From the NCBI RefSeq assembly GCF_001625305.1, contig NW_017803158.1, forward strand, positions 347,688 to 411,687: a DNA stretch of 64,000 nt. Direction: 5' to 3'. Each line of letters begins with the position of its first letter. Within the stretch, counting starts at the first letter, position 1. Below, in pieces: positions 13,901 through 28,900 of this stretch. The translations under genes were made by a program, and so were the position numbers. The notes under the pieces are model-generated. The model made no database searches. It was not told the DNA's origin and saw nothing but the letters and a program-made list of their open reading frames with translations. The DNA comes from Branchiostoma belcheri (Eukaryota; Chordata; Leptocardii; Amphioxiformes; Branchiostomatidae).

Positions 13901-16900
13901 TACTGTGACTAGATCTGTGAGGGAACCCCAGGACAAGAAACTATCAGCTACCCTTAGTTAGACTATCATATTAAAAGCAAAGATACATGTAGGTGTGGAC
14001 ATCATGTCATTGCTGGACTCCGGTGGTATGGGTATGTCAATCAAGTCAGTGGCCGCATCACACCATCACTGAACTACATGTACAGCTGCCAGGCAACAGG
14101 TGGGGGAAGGCCAGGGAAATCCTGGTTGGAGTGTGTCAGGAAGGACATAAGAGAGTGCTGTCTTGCCGGTGGGACCTGCTGGACAGAGTCGCTTGGAAAT
14201 GTGGTGTGAAGACTTAAGCTGACTGCTGCCTAACACTGTGTCAGCAATCCCAGCAGCAGTGTAATCAAATAGTAGCAGTAGTAGTAGTAGTAGTAGTAGT
14301 AGTACTGGAATCTATTACAACTACTACTACTACTACTACTACTACAACTACATGTACAACTACTGCAGCTACATACTGTACTACTACTATTACATGTACT
14401 ACACATACCACTACTACATGTACTACTACTATTCCTGCTACTACTACTTCTACTATATATACATGTTGTACTATTACTACTACTACTACTACTGTAACTA
14501 CTACATTGTGTACTACATCTGACAGGAGACTATGTACTTCAACACAATGTACAATAAGCATACCGGTATATCGAGGCTGAACTTACTTGTTGTCTCCATG
14601 TGCAGACTGTGACCTGCTCAGACCGCCCTTCTTCTGCGACTTCTCGTCCTGCGCCTCCCGTTTCTTGACCAGCCTCTGGTGCTCGTCCTCCTGGTCCAGC
14701 GTGGTGGGCGTGGTCAGGATGTCCGTCAGGTTATCCCCCGGCTGTACCCGGATCACGTCCACGATCAGACGCTTGGTTCTGCAGACAGGACACAATGTGT
14801 CATACGTTCATCATCTAGAGATACTGGCTTTATTGACTTTATTGGTAGTAAAACTAAAAGTGTTGCACGCTGAATTCAAAACCAATTTACAATTAAAAAA
14901 GTTATAAACTCGCTAGTAGTACATAAAAAGATGACTACAGTGTACATAATTTGGTAACTTGGAAAAGTAATAACCGGTTCTATCATCATCATGACATAAA
15001 CTGACTTAAAATAACATTTACATGTACATTTGTAGGACAGACAGGAGTTGACATGGACATATTGAATAGTTAGTACATGTATTACAGAAAAACAGGTTAC
15101 TGTCCATACAGGCTTACAAGGTGGGTCATGTACGGACTGCAAGAGATCGAGTATACAAGTAGATTAGTTTTTCAGACAGTTCAGTTATGATTCATTTAAG
15201 ATTCATGACATTTATGTCCATGTAGTATTGATATAACAGGTGACTACAGGTGACTACACATTCTCAAGATGTCTACCCAGGGACCAGACTGTACATGTAC
15301 ATGCACTGGTAGAGCCAAAAATGTCTATAAAATGTCTAACGGACATTAGACATGATTTAGACATTGCTGAACAAAGGCCAGTCGGGAGAAAAGCAGACAT
15401 AGTTACTGAAAAACGACATCGAAATAACCCAAGGTGGACATTTTATATCCATAGTCTCTTCACACGTCAGGTAGGGACACCCCTAGGAGACAGTCCTTTG
15501 TTTAGCACAATGCATACTTATAAAGATATTAGCATCTGTCCGTTAATTAATTCTGTCCTGCTCTCTAAATTGTCTTGGCTTTGTGCAGTGCTTTTCATAT
15601 GAAATCAATGCAAGTTTTCACTCTTTTTGAGACATTCTGACAGACACCTCATGAACAATGGAAAACACAAGCAAGTCCTCCCCAAAAAGACCCTGTAAAG
15701 ACCTGGGAAAGACATTCTTACAAATGCTTTAAAAATGTTCGGAATTTTCGAGAATGTCTAATGTCCGATAGACATTTTATAGACATTTTTGGCTCTACCA
15801 GTGATGTAAGTTTGATGTAAGGCTGTAACATTCCCCCCACAGCACTTAGTCTAGCCAGTTTCCAACATTGTCCCACCTTGTGTAGAGTGCCTTCATGTCA
15901 GTATCATCCCCTTCTGGCACTTCAAACTTGTTGGTGAGGGTGAGAGAGACTTCTGTCTTGGCCAGCTTGTCTCGTTCCACCTCCAGGTTTGGGTCCTTTT
16001 CATCCAGTGGGATCTCACCTGTAGAGGAGAAATATCTCCATGGTTACAGGGCAATACTGGGTGCATATGCACCTTAAAGTTGAAAGTTAAAGAGCCTTCC
16101 CGCATCAAGTGACGCATAGGGCAGTACACAGCTGTGAAATCACTACAGTAGGGGGCTTAAGTCCACTGGTAGTGGTGTGTGTGTTTAACTACCACACACA
16201 TTAGCACAAATGCTGAGTGCTAGGCAGAGAAAGCTGTCTGCAGTACATGTATGTACCATTTTGGTATTACTCGGCCCAGGAACAAACTCAAAACGTAACG
16301 AATGCAAAGAGAACCATTGCACTTAGTACAGTAAAATTTGAGCTGTGCAGGTATTTCTTATGTCTACAGGCACCTAACCTGCACCAGTCCATGTACTGGG
16401 TACACATTAGACATGTACAACAAAATGTACAGGTACAATGTAGGTGTATGATTGTGGATTTCTATTTGCTGCAGCCCTGTACATGTACATCTTTCAGCTG
16501 AATGTGATACTTCTCTTTTCTCTTTACAATGGTGCAAAGACTGTCTAGTATGAAGTCAATGATTTCTGACTCACCAATGAGGTCCTCCAGTTTGGGTGCT
16601 TCTCCGAGGTCGTCCAGGAGTTCGTGTAGCGGGTCTTGGCGTTCAGGAGCGAGAGCATCCTGGTGGTCAATCAGCAGCTAGACAACAACAGACATCACTA
16701 CTCTTCATTTCTGGGTTTGCATGATTGTGTACTGTGTTAATATTGCTTTCTTATGTTTATCCTTTGCTCTTATGCATATATAGTAACTTATGATTTGACT
16801 AATGGAATTTTTTTCTTGTTCAATTTGACATGTTTTTGATAGTCTTACTTTGGTGTTTAGTCAATAAGTTAGTTAGTTCTTTGTGTTAACTTTATATTAT

Positions 16901-19900
16901 TTTGTATCTATTTTGATTTAATTTGTTTGTTTCGTTGTCACTTATTTATTATACACGTGTGTAAAAAGTGGTCATAAAAAAACAATTGGATTTCAGGATA
17001 ACCCACTCGATAAACCCTTAGGTTTCTTGGGTTCTCCCGCACATTTGGTTGCACATAGTCATTACATACTGTTTTTATTTTTATGTGCAAACTGAAATAA
17101 ACAACAAAGAAACAAACTGTATTACTTGGAAAGATCTAAACATCTACAGTCAATGTAGACTCCCATGGGGGCCGAGGAAAAGTGACAAGATAGGACTTAG
17201 CAAGAAAACCACAGCAAAATTTCCCCCCATTTTACAATAGACTGCCTAATTGACCCAGAGTGACCCTGTCGGTGCCATTTTACATTGAGAAAAGACTGTC
17301 ATGTTGTTGAGATCAATGGAAACTGGCGATTTCCATCAAGATTTCTCGCTAGTTTAAACGTTTTCTGCCATCTGCTTGAAAATGACGATGGAGGTAGTCA
17401 TTGGCAGGGATTGGGCCATGTGGAGACCCAACTAGTGCTGGTCAGGGTTGCACTAGACAAGTCTCTTAATGCTTATGTCTAAGGGGGAAATTGGGACTGA
17501 GAAAAAGCTGTTGTTAAGACCAGATGGCCAGCTTATAGAGGTGGTCACTTTTGCAAGTATCGCAGTGAATGTACACGTACTTCTTTTTTTTTTTTTTACA
17601 GTGGCAGCACATGTAATCTGACAATTTTGTACTTTTCTATCAGAAAACCCAGACTAAGTGTATTAACCTTGTGAGTGTCACAGATCTCCTTGATGGACAT
17701 GTAGACCACAGGTTTGTTCAGCATGGTGAAGTCTGAGTACTCATCTATGTTGAACTTTTCCTCCAGCTCCGGTACATCACAGGCTGCAGAGAAGAATTTC
17801 CTGAGAGAGAAGGACAAGATGCTGAAAGTCAAAGCAGGGCTCGAAATACTAGGTGCATGTGCACCTTAGTGCACCCAAAATTGGAGCTGTGCACTCAATT
17901 TTTTTCTGTGGGTGCACTGGTGCACCCAAATATTTTTGTAGTTTTTTTTGAACTTATCAAACGTAACATCTGTGTCCATAATATCGCCACCTTGAGAAAC
18001 AGTGTGCTTAAAGATATTTTTACTGCAACACACTTTTGGTATGCATTCCTTCACACATCAAATGTACACACCTAGGGTATGTTGCAGTAAAAATATCTTT
18101 AAGCACACTATTTCTCAAGGTGGCGATATTATGGACCCTGGTGATATTATGGACACAGATGTTACATGTAGAATTCAGGATAATGTTGGCATCTAAGTGT
18201 CAGAAAATAAAAATAATAAAACTATTTCTGTAGTACTTGTTTAAGATTTTGAAGTTAGCTTCAGATTCAAGCTCAGAAGAGCAGCAGTAAGATCTGTAAT
18301 TATAAGTGTTTTGTTTTTTATGGTGCACCCAAACATTTTTTGGTGCACCTAATTTTTTAGGTTGGGTGCACCAGTACACCTATTCCCAAAAATGAACTTG
18401 ACTGAACATTCCACATCAAGTCTTAGAGTGAAGAGGTCAAAAGCTTGATTTCTGGTGCTAACAAATCAACAGTTACTGGTTCTACATGATACCTACACTG
18501 AAGCAACAACAGAAGTTGTGAAGACTTAATTGGAGAAAAACAACTAGGAACAACTGGTTTTCAACTAAAAACAGAAATTCTGAACTTCTATTATTCAATA
18601 AAATTCAATGTACTCTGCATTTATTGATTGTATGGTGTGTGACATCATTATTATATTATAAATATCATTTCACCAGGTACTTACTTGAATTTCTCGTGTG
18701 CTTGTGCAACATAATCATTGAGAGAAGACAGATGGGCATTCTCTCCGTCAAACTGTGGATAAAGAGAACACACTGTTGACACATGTTACCTAGATCCTTA
18801 GCAATGTACCAAATAGATTTGGTGCACGCACTGTGGCAGTGTTGAGTACTCAAAGTAAAGCCACAAAATTACTCATTATAACACTTCAACATTACATTCT
18901 GCACTTAAGGCCACAACAAGTAAATTTTATGGATGACATCCTCCGCAGACCCCAAATCTGATGCGAGCGGGCGAAAAAAAAACAAGGCGGGCCGAAAAAA
19001 ACAAGGTTCATACAATTTAAGATTTTGACTCAATCATTGTACAAAATTGTTTTTATTCAGTCACAGGGAACATCACATACAGTCAGCCAGCATCACATCA
19101 CTGCATCAAAGTAAGAAACAAAACATTAAATCAGAGCCTTTTCTTGTCTCCTCTCTTCATAGTTATCTGCCATCCACCTTCCGGCATGGCAACAGACATA
19201 TCTACCATTTTCGGCATGTTGACTACTGTCAGAAGGCAACAAAATTTCTTGTTTTTTTCTCAAAAATCAGGCGAAAATTAATGCGCGCGCTGATGTCATC
19301 CATAAAAATTAGTTGCTGTGGCCTAATCAAGGAAAGGGAGAGCATGTCAAGCAAATATCTAAATGTTTCTTCAGTTTTCGCTACAAGACAATACTCACAA
19401 TCTTGTTGGAGGCTGCGAACTGTAGCAACTTTGCGATGGACCCGAGGTTTCGCCGCTGGTCCGGTGACAGGCCAACTCCAGCATTGACGTCGATGATGTC
19501 AAACCCGTCTGGAGCCACAATCGCTGGGTTCATGTACCGGTAATAAAGTAGGTTGCCTACGATCTGTATGAAGAACAGAGATCTTTAACCTCTTTACCCT
19601 GAGCTAGATACTTCATAATTAACATAGACGTTGCAAATGCTACTATTTGATCTACATTTTAATCTTGAGTAACTGATTTTAATCTTGAGTTGCCTGAACT
19701 TTGCTGTGAAAGTTCTCAGATCACAGGACTTCAAACACTGGCTACCGCCCAGGAGGGGCACCACCACTGAGCGCACCACTCGTTCCAGTAACAAACTGAC
19801 TCTTACCAAATGTAGAACTGAGCGGTACAAACAGAGTAGCGTCCCATACATGACCTACCTCCTGAACAGTCACTGTATGTCTTAGATACAGTACGTTAAA

Positions 19901-22900
19901 GTCGTTGTAAATAATGACGTGGATATTTGTGTTAATGCCTGTGTAAATAAATGTAAATAAATGTGTAAATGAATTTGCATGTACAACTGGACGTAATTCA
20001 GCCTTTGGCTGCAAAGTCCACGTTTTTTATGAATAAAACACCATTTGATTGATTTGATTGATTGATGTTGTACTATGAATGAATGATTGCTTGTTCAGCC
20101 GACAGGCCACTTTTTGACAAGGTCGAGAAGGGTGTGTATGTGGGCAAGGGGGTTATGGATAATACAAATACAAACAACAAATAGATTAAATAAGTAAGTT
20201 CATATGTCTCACTAGGGTCCTAAAGATCCCTATTGACTGAGTATCTCTAGAAAAATAATGGAGCAGGCGGGCGAAAAAAAATAAAAACAGGCCTAGGCAT
20301 CCTATTATGGCCCAAAATGGTACGATAGGAGCCAAGAAGTCAACACACCAGGCTGGTTCAAAATTTAAACAATGAATTTTGAACTTTTAATGACACCATT
20401 GCATTGAAGGATGGAATAACTGTAACAACTAGGATGAAAAGGACTGTTTTCAACTGTTCAGGGCAAAATATGAGCATTTTGCAGTTAATTCTGAATTTTT
20501 ATTTTTATTTGCACATCAGAAAAAAAATGAAGTGGGCGAATCCATTAACCAAGAAATTAAATTGGTGTGGCCTAACAGGAGGCTGTACACATGTACCATA
20601 AAATATGTATCTTGCTAGGTTCACATTATAACTGTGTGCTGGACACACTGATGCTAGACTTATATTTCCTCATTCATCTTAACATGTTCTAGGCACATGA
20701 TTTGGGGACAACGCACCTTCAACACTTCTGCCTCTGTGGCATCAGGAAACTTCTCGTGCAACGAGTCTTTCAGCACCTTGGCCATAAACCTCATCCCGTA
20801 CCTGTGTACAACATAAACATCCAACATCAATAAACAAGTACACCGTCAGAGAAACACGTTGGCGGAACATACAGTACCTGAGTAAAACCTGTGATGTATT
20901 TTGCATAGCACTTCGGCTAAACGTCTTGTTTAAGGTCGTATTCATGCATTTATAGATGACATTCTGTTTATAGTGTTGTGTCAGGAAAGACATTGTCTGG
21001 AATGGGCAAAATTCTCATGCGATGTTGACTTAACATCCAACGAAAAACCATGAAAAATCCAGGTTTCGCACAGGCACAGTATGTTCTACCAACATGCTCT
21101 CCGATCCAGACATAGCCTTCAAGTTGGTACCATTCGGATTTTCCTCCCCTACACTAGGAAAGCGGAGAAAAATCCAGATGGTACCCAGCCTATTCTAGAC
21201 ATGCATGCACAAACAAATACATAAAAATATGTGGAGTCAAATGGCTGAGCGATTAGGCTAGCAGACCCAAGAGGTCTCACGTTTGATTTGTGGCATTCCT
21301 GGCAAGACATTGTGTCCATGGGAAAGTCACAACTTTTATTCAATCTACCCAGGTGTAATGGTTGAGGAGGTAAAAGGCAGTGGATTAACAACCAAGTACC
21401 CCTATTGCCTGAAAAAGTTGCATGTGGGTATTTCAAGCCCTGCTTTTGTATAGTTTTTCTTTGTGAAAATGCTGTGAATGGATGGGCTGAATTGTTCTCA
21501 GTATTAAGCTTCTGAAAGAAGGTGTTACGTACGGTATCTTGTCTGCAGATGAGGTGATTGTGTTCAGGAACTTGTCGGTGACGTTGCGAAGTTGTGAGAT
21601 GGAGGCTTCCAGTCGCTCCCGGACTTCAGGGTGCTGCAAGGCCTGCTCTGTTGTCACGTCATACGGCAACTTGCTGCAATTGATATAAGACACTGTGAAG
21701 TTACAAGCATCAAAATTAACCATAATGTATTGACTTGTGCATAGCATTTCGGCAGGACTCTTCATATAAGGCCACACCAATTTAATTTCTTGGTTAACGG
21801 ATTTTTCTAGAAAAATAATGGAGCGGGCGGGCGAAACAAAAAAAAAAGGCCTAGGCATCCTATTATGGCCCAAAATGGTACGATAGGAGCCATGAAGTCA
21901 ACACACCAGGCTGGTTCAAAATTTAAACAATGAATTTTGAACTCTTAATGAAACTACTGCATTGAAAGATGGAATAACTGTAACAACTAGGATGAAAAGG
22001 ACTGTTTTCAACTGTTCAGGGCAAAATAGGAGCATTTTGCAGTTGATTCTGAATTTTTATTTTTATTTGCAAATCAGAAAAAAATGAAGCGAATCCATTA
22101 ACCAAGAAATTAAATTGGTGTGGCCTAAGGTTGTAGTTGCGCATTATATGGTAGTTTCCAAATGTTGTGTAGGAAATTAAAGATATCATCTGTAACAGGC
22201 AAAATTATGACTAAACAGCCAACAAACACTGTGAAAAATCAGGGTTTCGCACACTCAGGCACAATACGTTTTGCCAACGTGCTGTCAAATTATAGCCTTA
22301 GGAGATTCAGACAATGAGCTTTATACAGAAGCTATCTATTGACAGAAGACCTCAGAGTCTATACATTTAAATTCAATCACAAAAACTGTACCACTGTACT
22401 GCACCCTAGTTTGCAGTTCATCATTTTCAGTTTGCCAGATATACTTGACATTCAATCTTGTGTCCCTCAAATCCAGAAAACATTATCTATGAACACACAT
22501 TACCAAAATTTTTGTCTTGTATTAGCCTACGAACAGGTACTGTATATCACAATTTTGTGGCACTTTAATTTATATTCGCAATTTTCATGGTAACTTATGT
22601 ACCATGAACTTTTCATTACCGTGAACAAATAATTTGCTAACTGTCTTTTGCTGCAAACCACAGCGAAAGGTATAGCTCCTTGAACATGTCCATTTTCCTC
22701 ATACCGCGAACTTTTGCTACCATTAACATAAAGTGATTTACTGTATGGTATGTCACCTGAAAAGGGTCAGGTATATTATAACCCTGTCGGAGTGGTATAA
22801 CCCCACTAGTCAACAACTTACCTAAAGTATAAAGATTACATACTGGTTTCTTTCACAACAAAACATTGCCATGTAACATCTGTGTCCATAATATCACCAG

Positions 22901-25900
22901 GGTCCATAATATTGCCACCTTGAGAAATAGAGTAAGTGTGCTTAAAGATATTTTACTGCAACATACCCTAGGTATGTACATTTGATGTGTGAAGGAGTGC
23001 ATACCAAAAGTATGTTGCAGTAAAAATATCTTAAAGCACACTATTTCTCAAGGTGGCGATATTATGGACCCTGGTGATATTATGGACACGGATGTTACAT
23101 GTTTCTTCCGACCCACCTTGTCTCTCCAGTCTTGGATTCCATGGTGTTGACCCAGATCTTGTAGACCTCGATGGGGTTGGAGTTGATCCTCATCTCCTTA
23201 TCCTTGATGATGGTCAGCACCAGGGGCTGGATAATCTCCCGCAGTGAACTCTGACCTCGCGTGCCCCTGCGGGAGGGAGGGCAGACAAGGTCACCATCAG
23301 TAACGTTAACATCCTCTGAACACAAAATTGTTTGGGACCATTCTGTGTTTCTCTTTTTCTGTCCTCTTTATTAAAAAAATCATTATTATAATAGCAAATT
23401 GGTTGGTCCCTTGTGACTTCTATTATGATAATTGAGACAACAGTGACACAATTATCTCTGTAGTAATTAGTAACACTTTAACATTACTGGTACAATGTAT
23501 GTTTCTTCACAGAATGTTCTACAACTGTTAAAGATATCAGTATACTGTAAGGGGTAATGGAAACCAAGCGAGTCAGTTCTAAAGGCTCAATTTGTATGAC
23601 AGAAAGAAAACACTGTTCAAAGGTAAGAATTACTCTCTGACAGGAAAATACCTGCAAGCTGAAGGGAAGTCACGAGGGGGAGCTCATGTACATTGACAGG
23701 AGGACAAAACAGAGATCTGTCTCCATCTAATGAGACTATTATGTATGTACATGTCTAAGATAAAATCAAAATGATAATAATTCCATCAGTCCCTTGGAAT
23801 CCTTCAGAGTTCAGACCGATAGTTCAGTTACAAAGGAAGTATACATAATTCCCAATAATGGAATCCGATATAGCAACAAATCAAAGAGCTCTATGAAGTA
23901 TATGTACATTACCTAATGTCCCATCAAATGTAAAGAACAGGTGACCTCATATAACGTTACACAAACATGACACAAATTTAAAACAAAGTCCTTAACATTA
24001 TCATACAACACAAAGAAACTCTGGGAGAAGTGCAGTTTATTGATTATGGTATGTCATTTATCTTTGGTGTCAAGGTTGTTATGAATTCTTACAAATAAAT
24101 AAGACAGAATTTGTAGTACAGTCAAACCTGTACTAGCGGTCACCTTTGTATAGTGGTCACTCGGCCATAGCGGTCAGTTTTTGCCGGTCCCTTGAATTTT
24201 TCCCATTGACGTAAGCATTAAGAATCGTGTCTATAGCGGTCACTCTTCAACGCGGTCAGCGGTCACCCCATTCTGGTCCCGCCGGCATGTCAACACCGCC
24301 GATAGCGGTCGCGGCTGGCCGTAACCCGCTAAGCACCACGGCCGTAACACCACCCCACCTCGGGCTACGACCGTTATGAGCCTTGTGATAATTTTCCGAT
24401 CGCTACATTACTAAAATGTGAACTGAAAATTAGACTCCATATGTGTATGAAATAAAGGAAAACTGGCTTTTGACACGAAGTTTCTGCGGTCGCGGGTGTC
24501 TTTGATATCTGCGTTTTCCCCAACACCAGTGCCGGCCGTGCGTGCCGCATTGGAGCTTTCAATGGACTCGGCCGCTCGGCGAAGATTACGGCAATTATCT
24601 TCACAAAAAAACTTAAGAATATCCATATTTGGTTTCTCGATTCCTTGAAATGCGTAGATATGTGCATAGCTTGGCGAAAGGGGAAAGACAGACGCCGAAC
24701 TTATTCCAAAAGGTGGAAGTGATCCGATTGGCAGAGAGAGTGAGAAGAAATCGTCGAAAGCTGAGCTTAGATTAAAATGATTTTGCAGTCGATAGAAATT
24801 TGTTTGGAGTTGAAAGTTTGTTGCTTGATTTGCTTTCTTTTCTTTAGCCACATGTAATACTAGTATGTACACAAGAACAGTAAATGACAACCAGTGATTT
24901 TGTATGTTTTAATGTGAATGGTTTCATTGTCCCAGAATAGATGAACTGAATATGTTGAGTGTATGTCAAGTTAATGTTTCCATGCAATATTTCTGTATTT
25001 CTTTTTTTTTTCAAGCAAGTACAAAATAAAGTATAAAAGGGGTTTACCTTTGCAAATGTATGTATTCATATGTTTTAGAATAAAGACCACTGTTGGTACT
25101 CAAAGCATGTGTCCCTTTTTTTGGGGTGGGGGGAGGGGTCAACTAACCGGCTGTTTCTCTATAGTGGTCACCTGGCCATAGTGGTCAAATTTGGCCAGTC
25201 CCTTGAGTGACCACTATAGGCAGGTTTGACTGTATGTATATTGTCCACAACTGATGCAGGTCTTAGTACATGTAATTGTTTCATGCCTGAATCCAGCGCG
25301 CGGCTTATGGGAAGTGCTGTTAGTTATGTCTGGCTATAATATCTAACTTTGTAGAGACTCTTGGTGAATTCGAAGTTGAGTAAATTAGTTTGGGAAAACA
25401 GCCCGACATAATGATGATGACAATGCCTTCACGACTATCATGTCAAGTTGTTCAGCCACATTGGCTGCCTAGCATTGCTGCTGTAGTCTGAAGTGTACTG
25501 ACAGACACACAGGTAAAGGTCGGAGAGCTGCAGGTATTAAAAAGGGCAGGCAGGCAGGCAAAGGCAAGTGTGCACAAATGCAGACAGGGAGGGCTCAGAT
25601 AGAGGGCTAGAAAAGCTGCCAACTTTTTTGAGATACATGTAGAGTTAACTGGTCATTGCTATTGCTCTCTCCTAACTAGGTTTAGCGTAGCTGCATGAAA
25701 ATTCTGCTGCTAAAAGTAAGCAACGTGGTAGAAATAATGCTTCCTACAGAATTGTTACATTTAGGTTAGTTTAGTAGGTAATGACTAGAAGAAACACAAG
25801 CAAGAGTTTTCATGCAGTATTTGAAATGTACATTTTTGTTACCTTCTTTCTTCAACAGACTGTTGTTCGCTAAAGAACAGGAGATTTACCACCTCTTCTA

Positions 25901-28900
25901 CCACAGAACTGTTACCATGCAGGTTAGATTGGCTACAGGGTTGGCTACGTTACTCTGGAGAAGTTTTACCTGAGGACCTCCTGCACCACCATTTCCCTTC
26001 GTTTCCTGTCCCCTTTACACCTAACCCTCACAGAGTAAGCTCGGTGGAGCCGAGTTATGGGGATAACGTACTTGCTAGTTGGGTCGATCAGACAGAGAAA
26101 TGTTAAAAACACATCTGTATGGTATAGAGTAGACCTTTTCTGACGCCTCCTAATACTGACGACTACGGACGGGTTAGGATTCACTGATTTCAGTGTTAGA
26201 CTTAGAGGGGTGGTTCAGAGCTTCAGCCAGAAATACAGTATCCTTACAATTTGACCATTGCACTTTGACAGGGAATTCGAAGTTGATTTGTTTGCATTGT
26301 TGTTGAGTAGAAGGTCTTGAAATGTGGCATGTTCATCAAACCCAAGAGAAGAATCTGATCCTTTGCCTTGGCAGAAAAAAAGCTTCTTTCCACAATGTCA
26401 TACATAGTGCAGCTGCAGGCAAGCAAGGAGAGAAACACAATGCAGGGTGCAGTGTAGCTACTGTTGCTGTCAACTTTCAGGGAGTGGGAGGGGGGCAACA
26501 GGAAAGCTGCTAAACATTGCTTTCTTTAAGTTCTTTTGAACAAACTTAAAGCTCAAGTTATGGACAGGGTTTTAGTTGCTCCTTTTATCAAATTAATTCT
26601 TTATGATTTCATTGCTCCTTTCCTATCCTTAGTTCTAAGACTGTTACTGTCTTCATTGGGTCAAAAATTTAATCTTTCAGGCATGTTATTGGTGAGAACT
26701 AGGCAAGAGTCATAGTAGTGTTGATTACAAAAACTGGCGTTATGCAGGGGATGGAAACTTTCGTACCAAATGTTTACAACAAGAAACGGTTGCTTTTTGA
26801 CAAATAGACAAACAAATGAAGCAAACCAACAGAAATTGTAATAAAGAATTTCAACTCAAAGGCAATGCAGTGCATCTATGAGAAACAAGAAGGAGCACAT
26901 AAAAAAGCACCTCATCTGGCCAAAGCCCTGAAGCCCTACAGAGCTACATGTAACATGCAGGCAGTTATAAAAGTAGCTTCACTGAAATTTCTGGACAGGA
27001 ATACATAAATTATGTAATATCATGTACATGTTACATGACATACATACACTATATGAAATCCATCAGAAGAAAATTATAGTGTTTATTGTATTTAGTGGTT
27101 TACTATTTTGAAACATGCTCTCTTTAGCTCAAGACATTGAAAAATCTCTAATGCTTTTTTTATAAACCTTTTTATCTTTACATGCTGGACATTTAAGGCT
27201 AATAACACATAACACATTCATGCATGAACACATGCACACTTGTAGGCACAGGTGATGACATACAAATGCTACATGCAAACATAACAAATTAACATGGACA
27301 ATACATGACATCATGTAGTCTTGGTAACATGGGAGGAGGGCTGCACTCCCTTGATACTGGGTTACCTTTGGGAGGGAAAGAGGGAGTGCAGGCCCCCCAC
27401 TTACGATGTGGCAGCACCAGTCACCAAATAGGAACTTGCTCTCATTTCTCAATAACAAAAGCAAACACTGGAAAAGGGCAAGAACTATTTCCTGCTTGTA
27501 CTCTTACCTAATACAGTACTCAATTATATCTTTTATCTTACCTCCTACATTCAAGTAAGAATTAAGAAACAATTATATTATATTTTATAGAAATACTGCA
27601 AAAACAAGGTTTCGTCAATCAAATTTCTAGCCTTGTAAAGTGCATTTTGATTTATTAACGGTGCACACCCCAGTTCTTCTGCAACCGGGGTCCGTGGTAG
27701 TCCGTGGTAAAAAAAGTGAGGAAAAAGTTTTGACTAAATTTGAGGGTCCACGTTTGAGGTGACATTTCTCATAAACTGCCATGAAATATTATTAATTTAT
27801 TAAAACATTCACATGGCCGAAGAGTGTAAGAAATGGTGATTTTGGGGTGAAAATTTCTTTTGGCTCCGAACCTTGCTTCTGGGAATTCTAAGTGTAATCC
27901 ACCCGTTCGACCTAGATTTCGTTCCGCGCCTTCCTCAGAGTCGATTTGCAACCCCTTGGGCTGTGGATGACTTAAAAAATTACAGTACTAGAATTTTCTT
28001 TATAATTTACTCGGATATAGTCAAGGTTTGGGTCTTTCTGCCAGCATCAGGCTAGGCATTTCTGCCTGCAAATTTATTTCTATACGACTATCCTACCCGA
28101 AAATTCCCAATTTTGTGCATTAATTTCGGAGCGAAATTAACGTTTTTTCTGTTGATTTTACCACAATTAAAGAGGTTGAAGAAACCAAACTCCGTTGGTC
28201 TTGTACTTTGTAGGTGAAGAGATATCCTTTCATCTCACATGTATACAGTTATTCTTCCAAATCATTCCACGGCAGAGACGGTCGCTAGATGTGAGGGTGT
28301 GCAGCTTCGAATAGAAACCCCAAATAAACTGGGGTGTGCACCCTTAAACTATGAAACCTCTTTATTCTAAACACAAACATAAGGCAATCTTTTGATTCCC
28401 CAATTGAAGCTTCACATAATGATAGATATAAAGTCCATGTATTCCTACCTGTTGAAGGTGACCACCATCTTGATGACCATGGGGTTCCCTGTCACAATCT
28501 CCATCATCTTGTCGACCTTGTTACTGAAGGGGGAGGGGGGCAACAATGGCTTCCGTGAGTGAAAGGTCACAATACAACATGTAACATTCCCACAAATTTC
28601 TATCAAATTCCATGACTAGCAATTGTATCTCGTTACAACATCAGCCTAAATAGTTGCCTGTTACACTGTGTACCATGTAGATGTTCAGCATTAATGCAAC
28701 ATTTTGTAGTTTTCTTTGAACATTACGTGACCAGTATGATAATCCTTCAATCAATGATAATGCCTATTAACTAGACATGACAAATACCTGGCAAATATTC
28801 TGTGTCTATATGTCCAACAAAAATGGTTAATATATATATATATAGAATTATTACATGTCATGGTTGATAACTAGAAATTATGATGTCAAACAGTTAGTTC

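Noticed and set aside
13482-13961. 159-codon plus-strand ORF
   Set aside because: Falls inside repeat family E; the other copy does not keep the frame.
14265-14561. Valine-rich 98-codon minus-strand ORF
   Set aside because: Pure product of the ACT/AGT trinucleotide repeat.
21527-21533. Alternative donor GTAACA four bases below the chosen exon 19 donor
   Set aside because: It would shift the frame and destroy the conserved IPYGMRF junction.
24411-24890. 159-codon minus-strand ORF in the pogo-like element, considered as a transposase piece
   Set aside because: No helix-turn-helix or DDE-type motif visible; composition looks non-coding.
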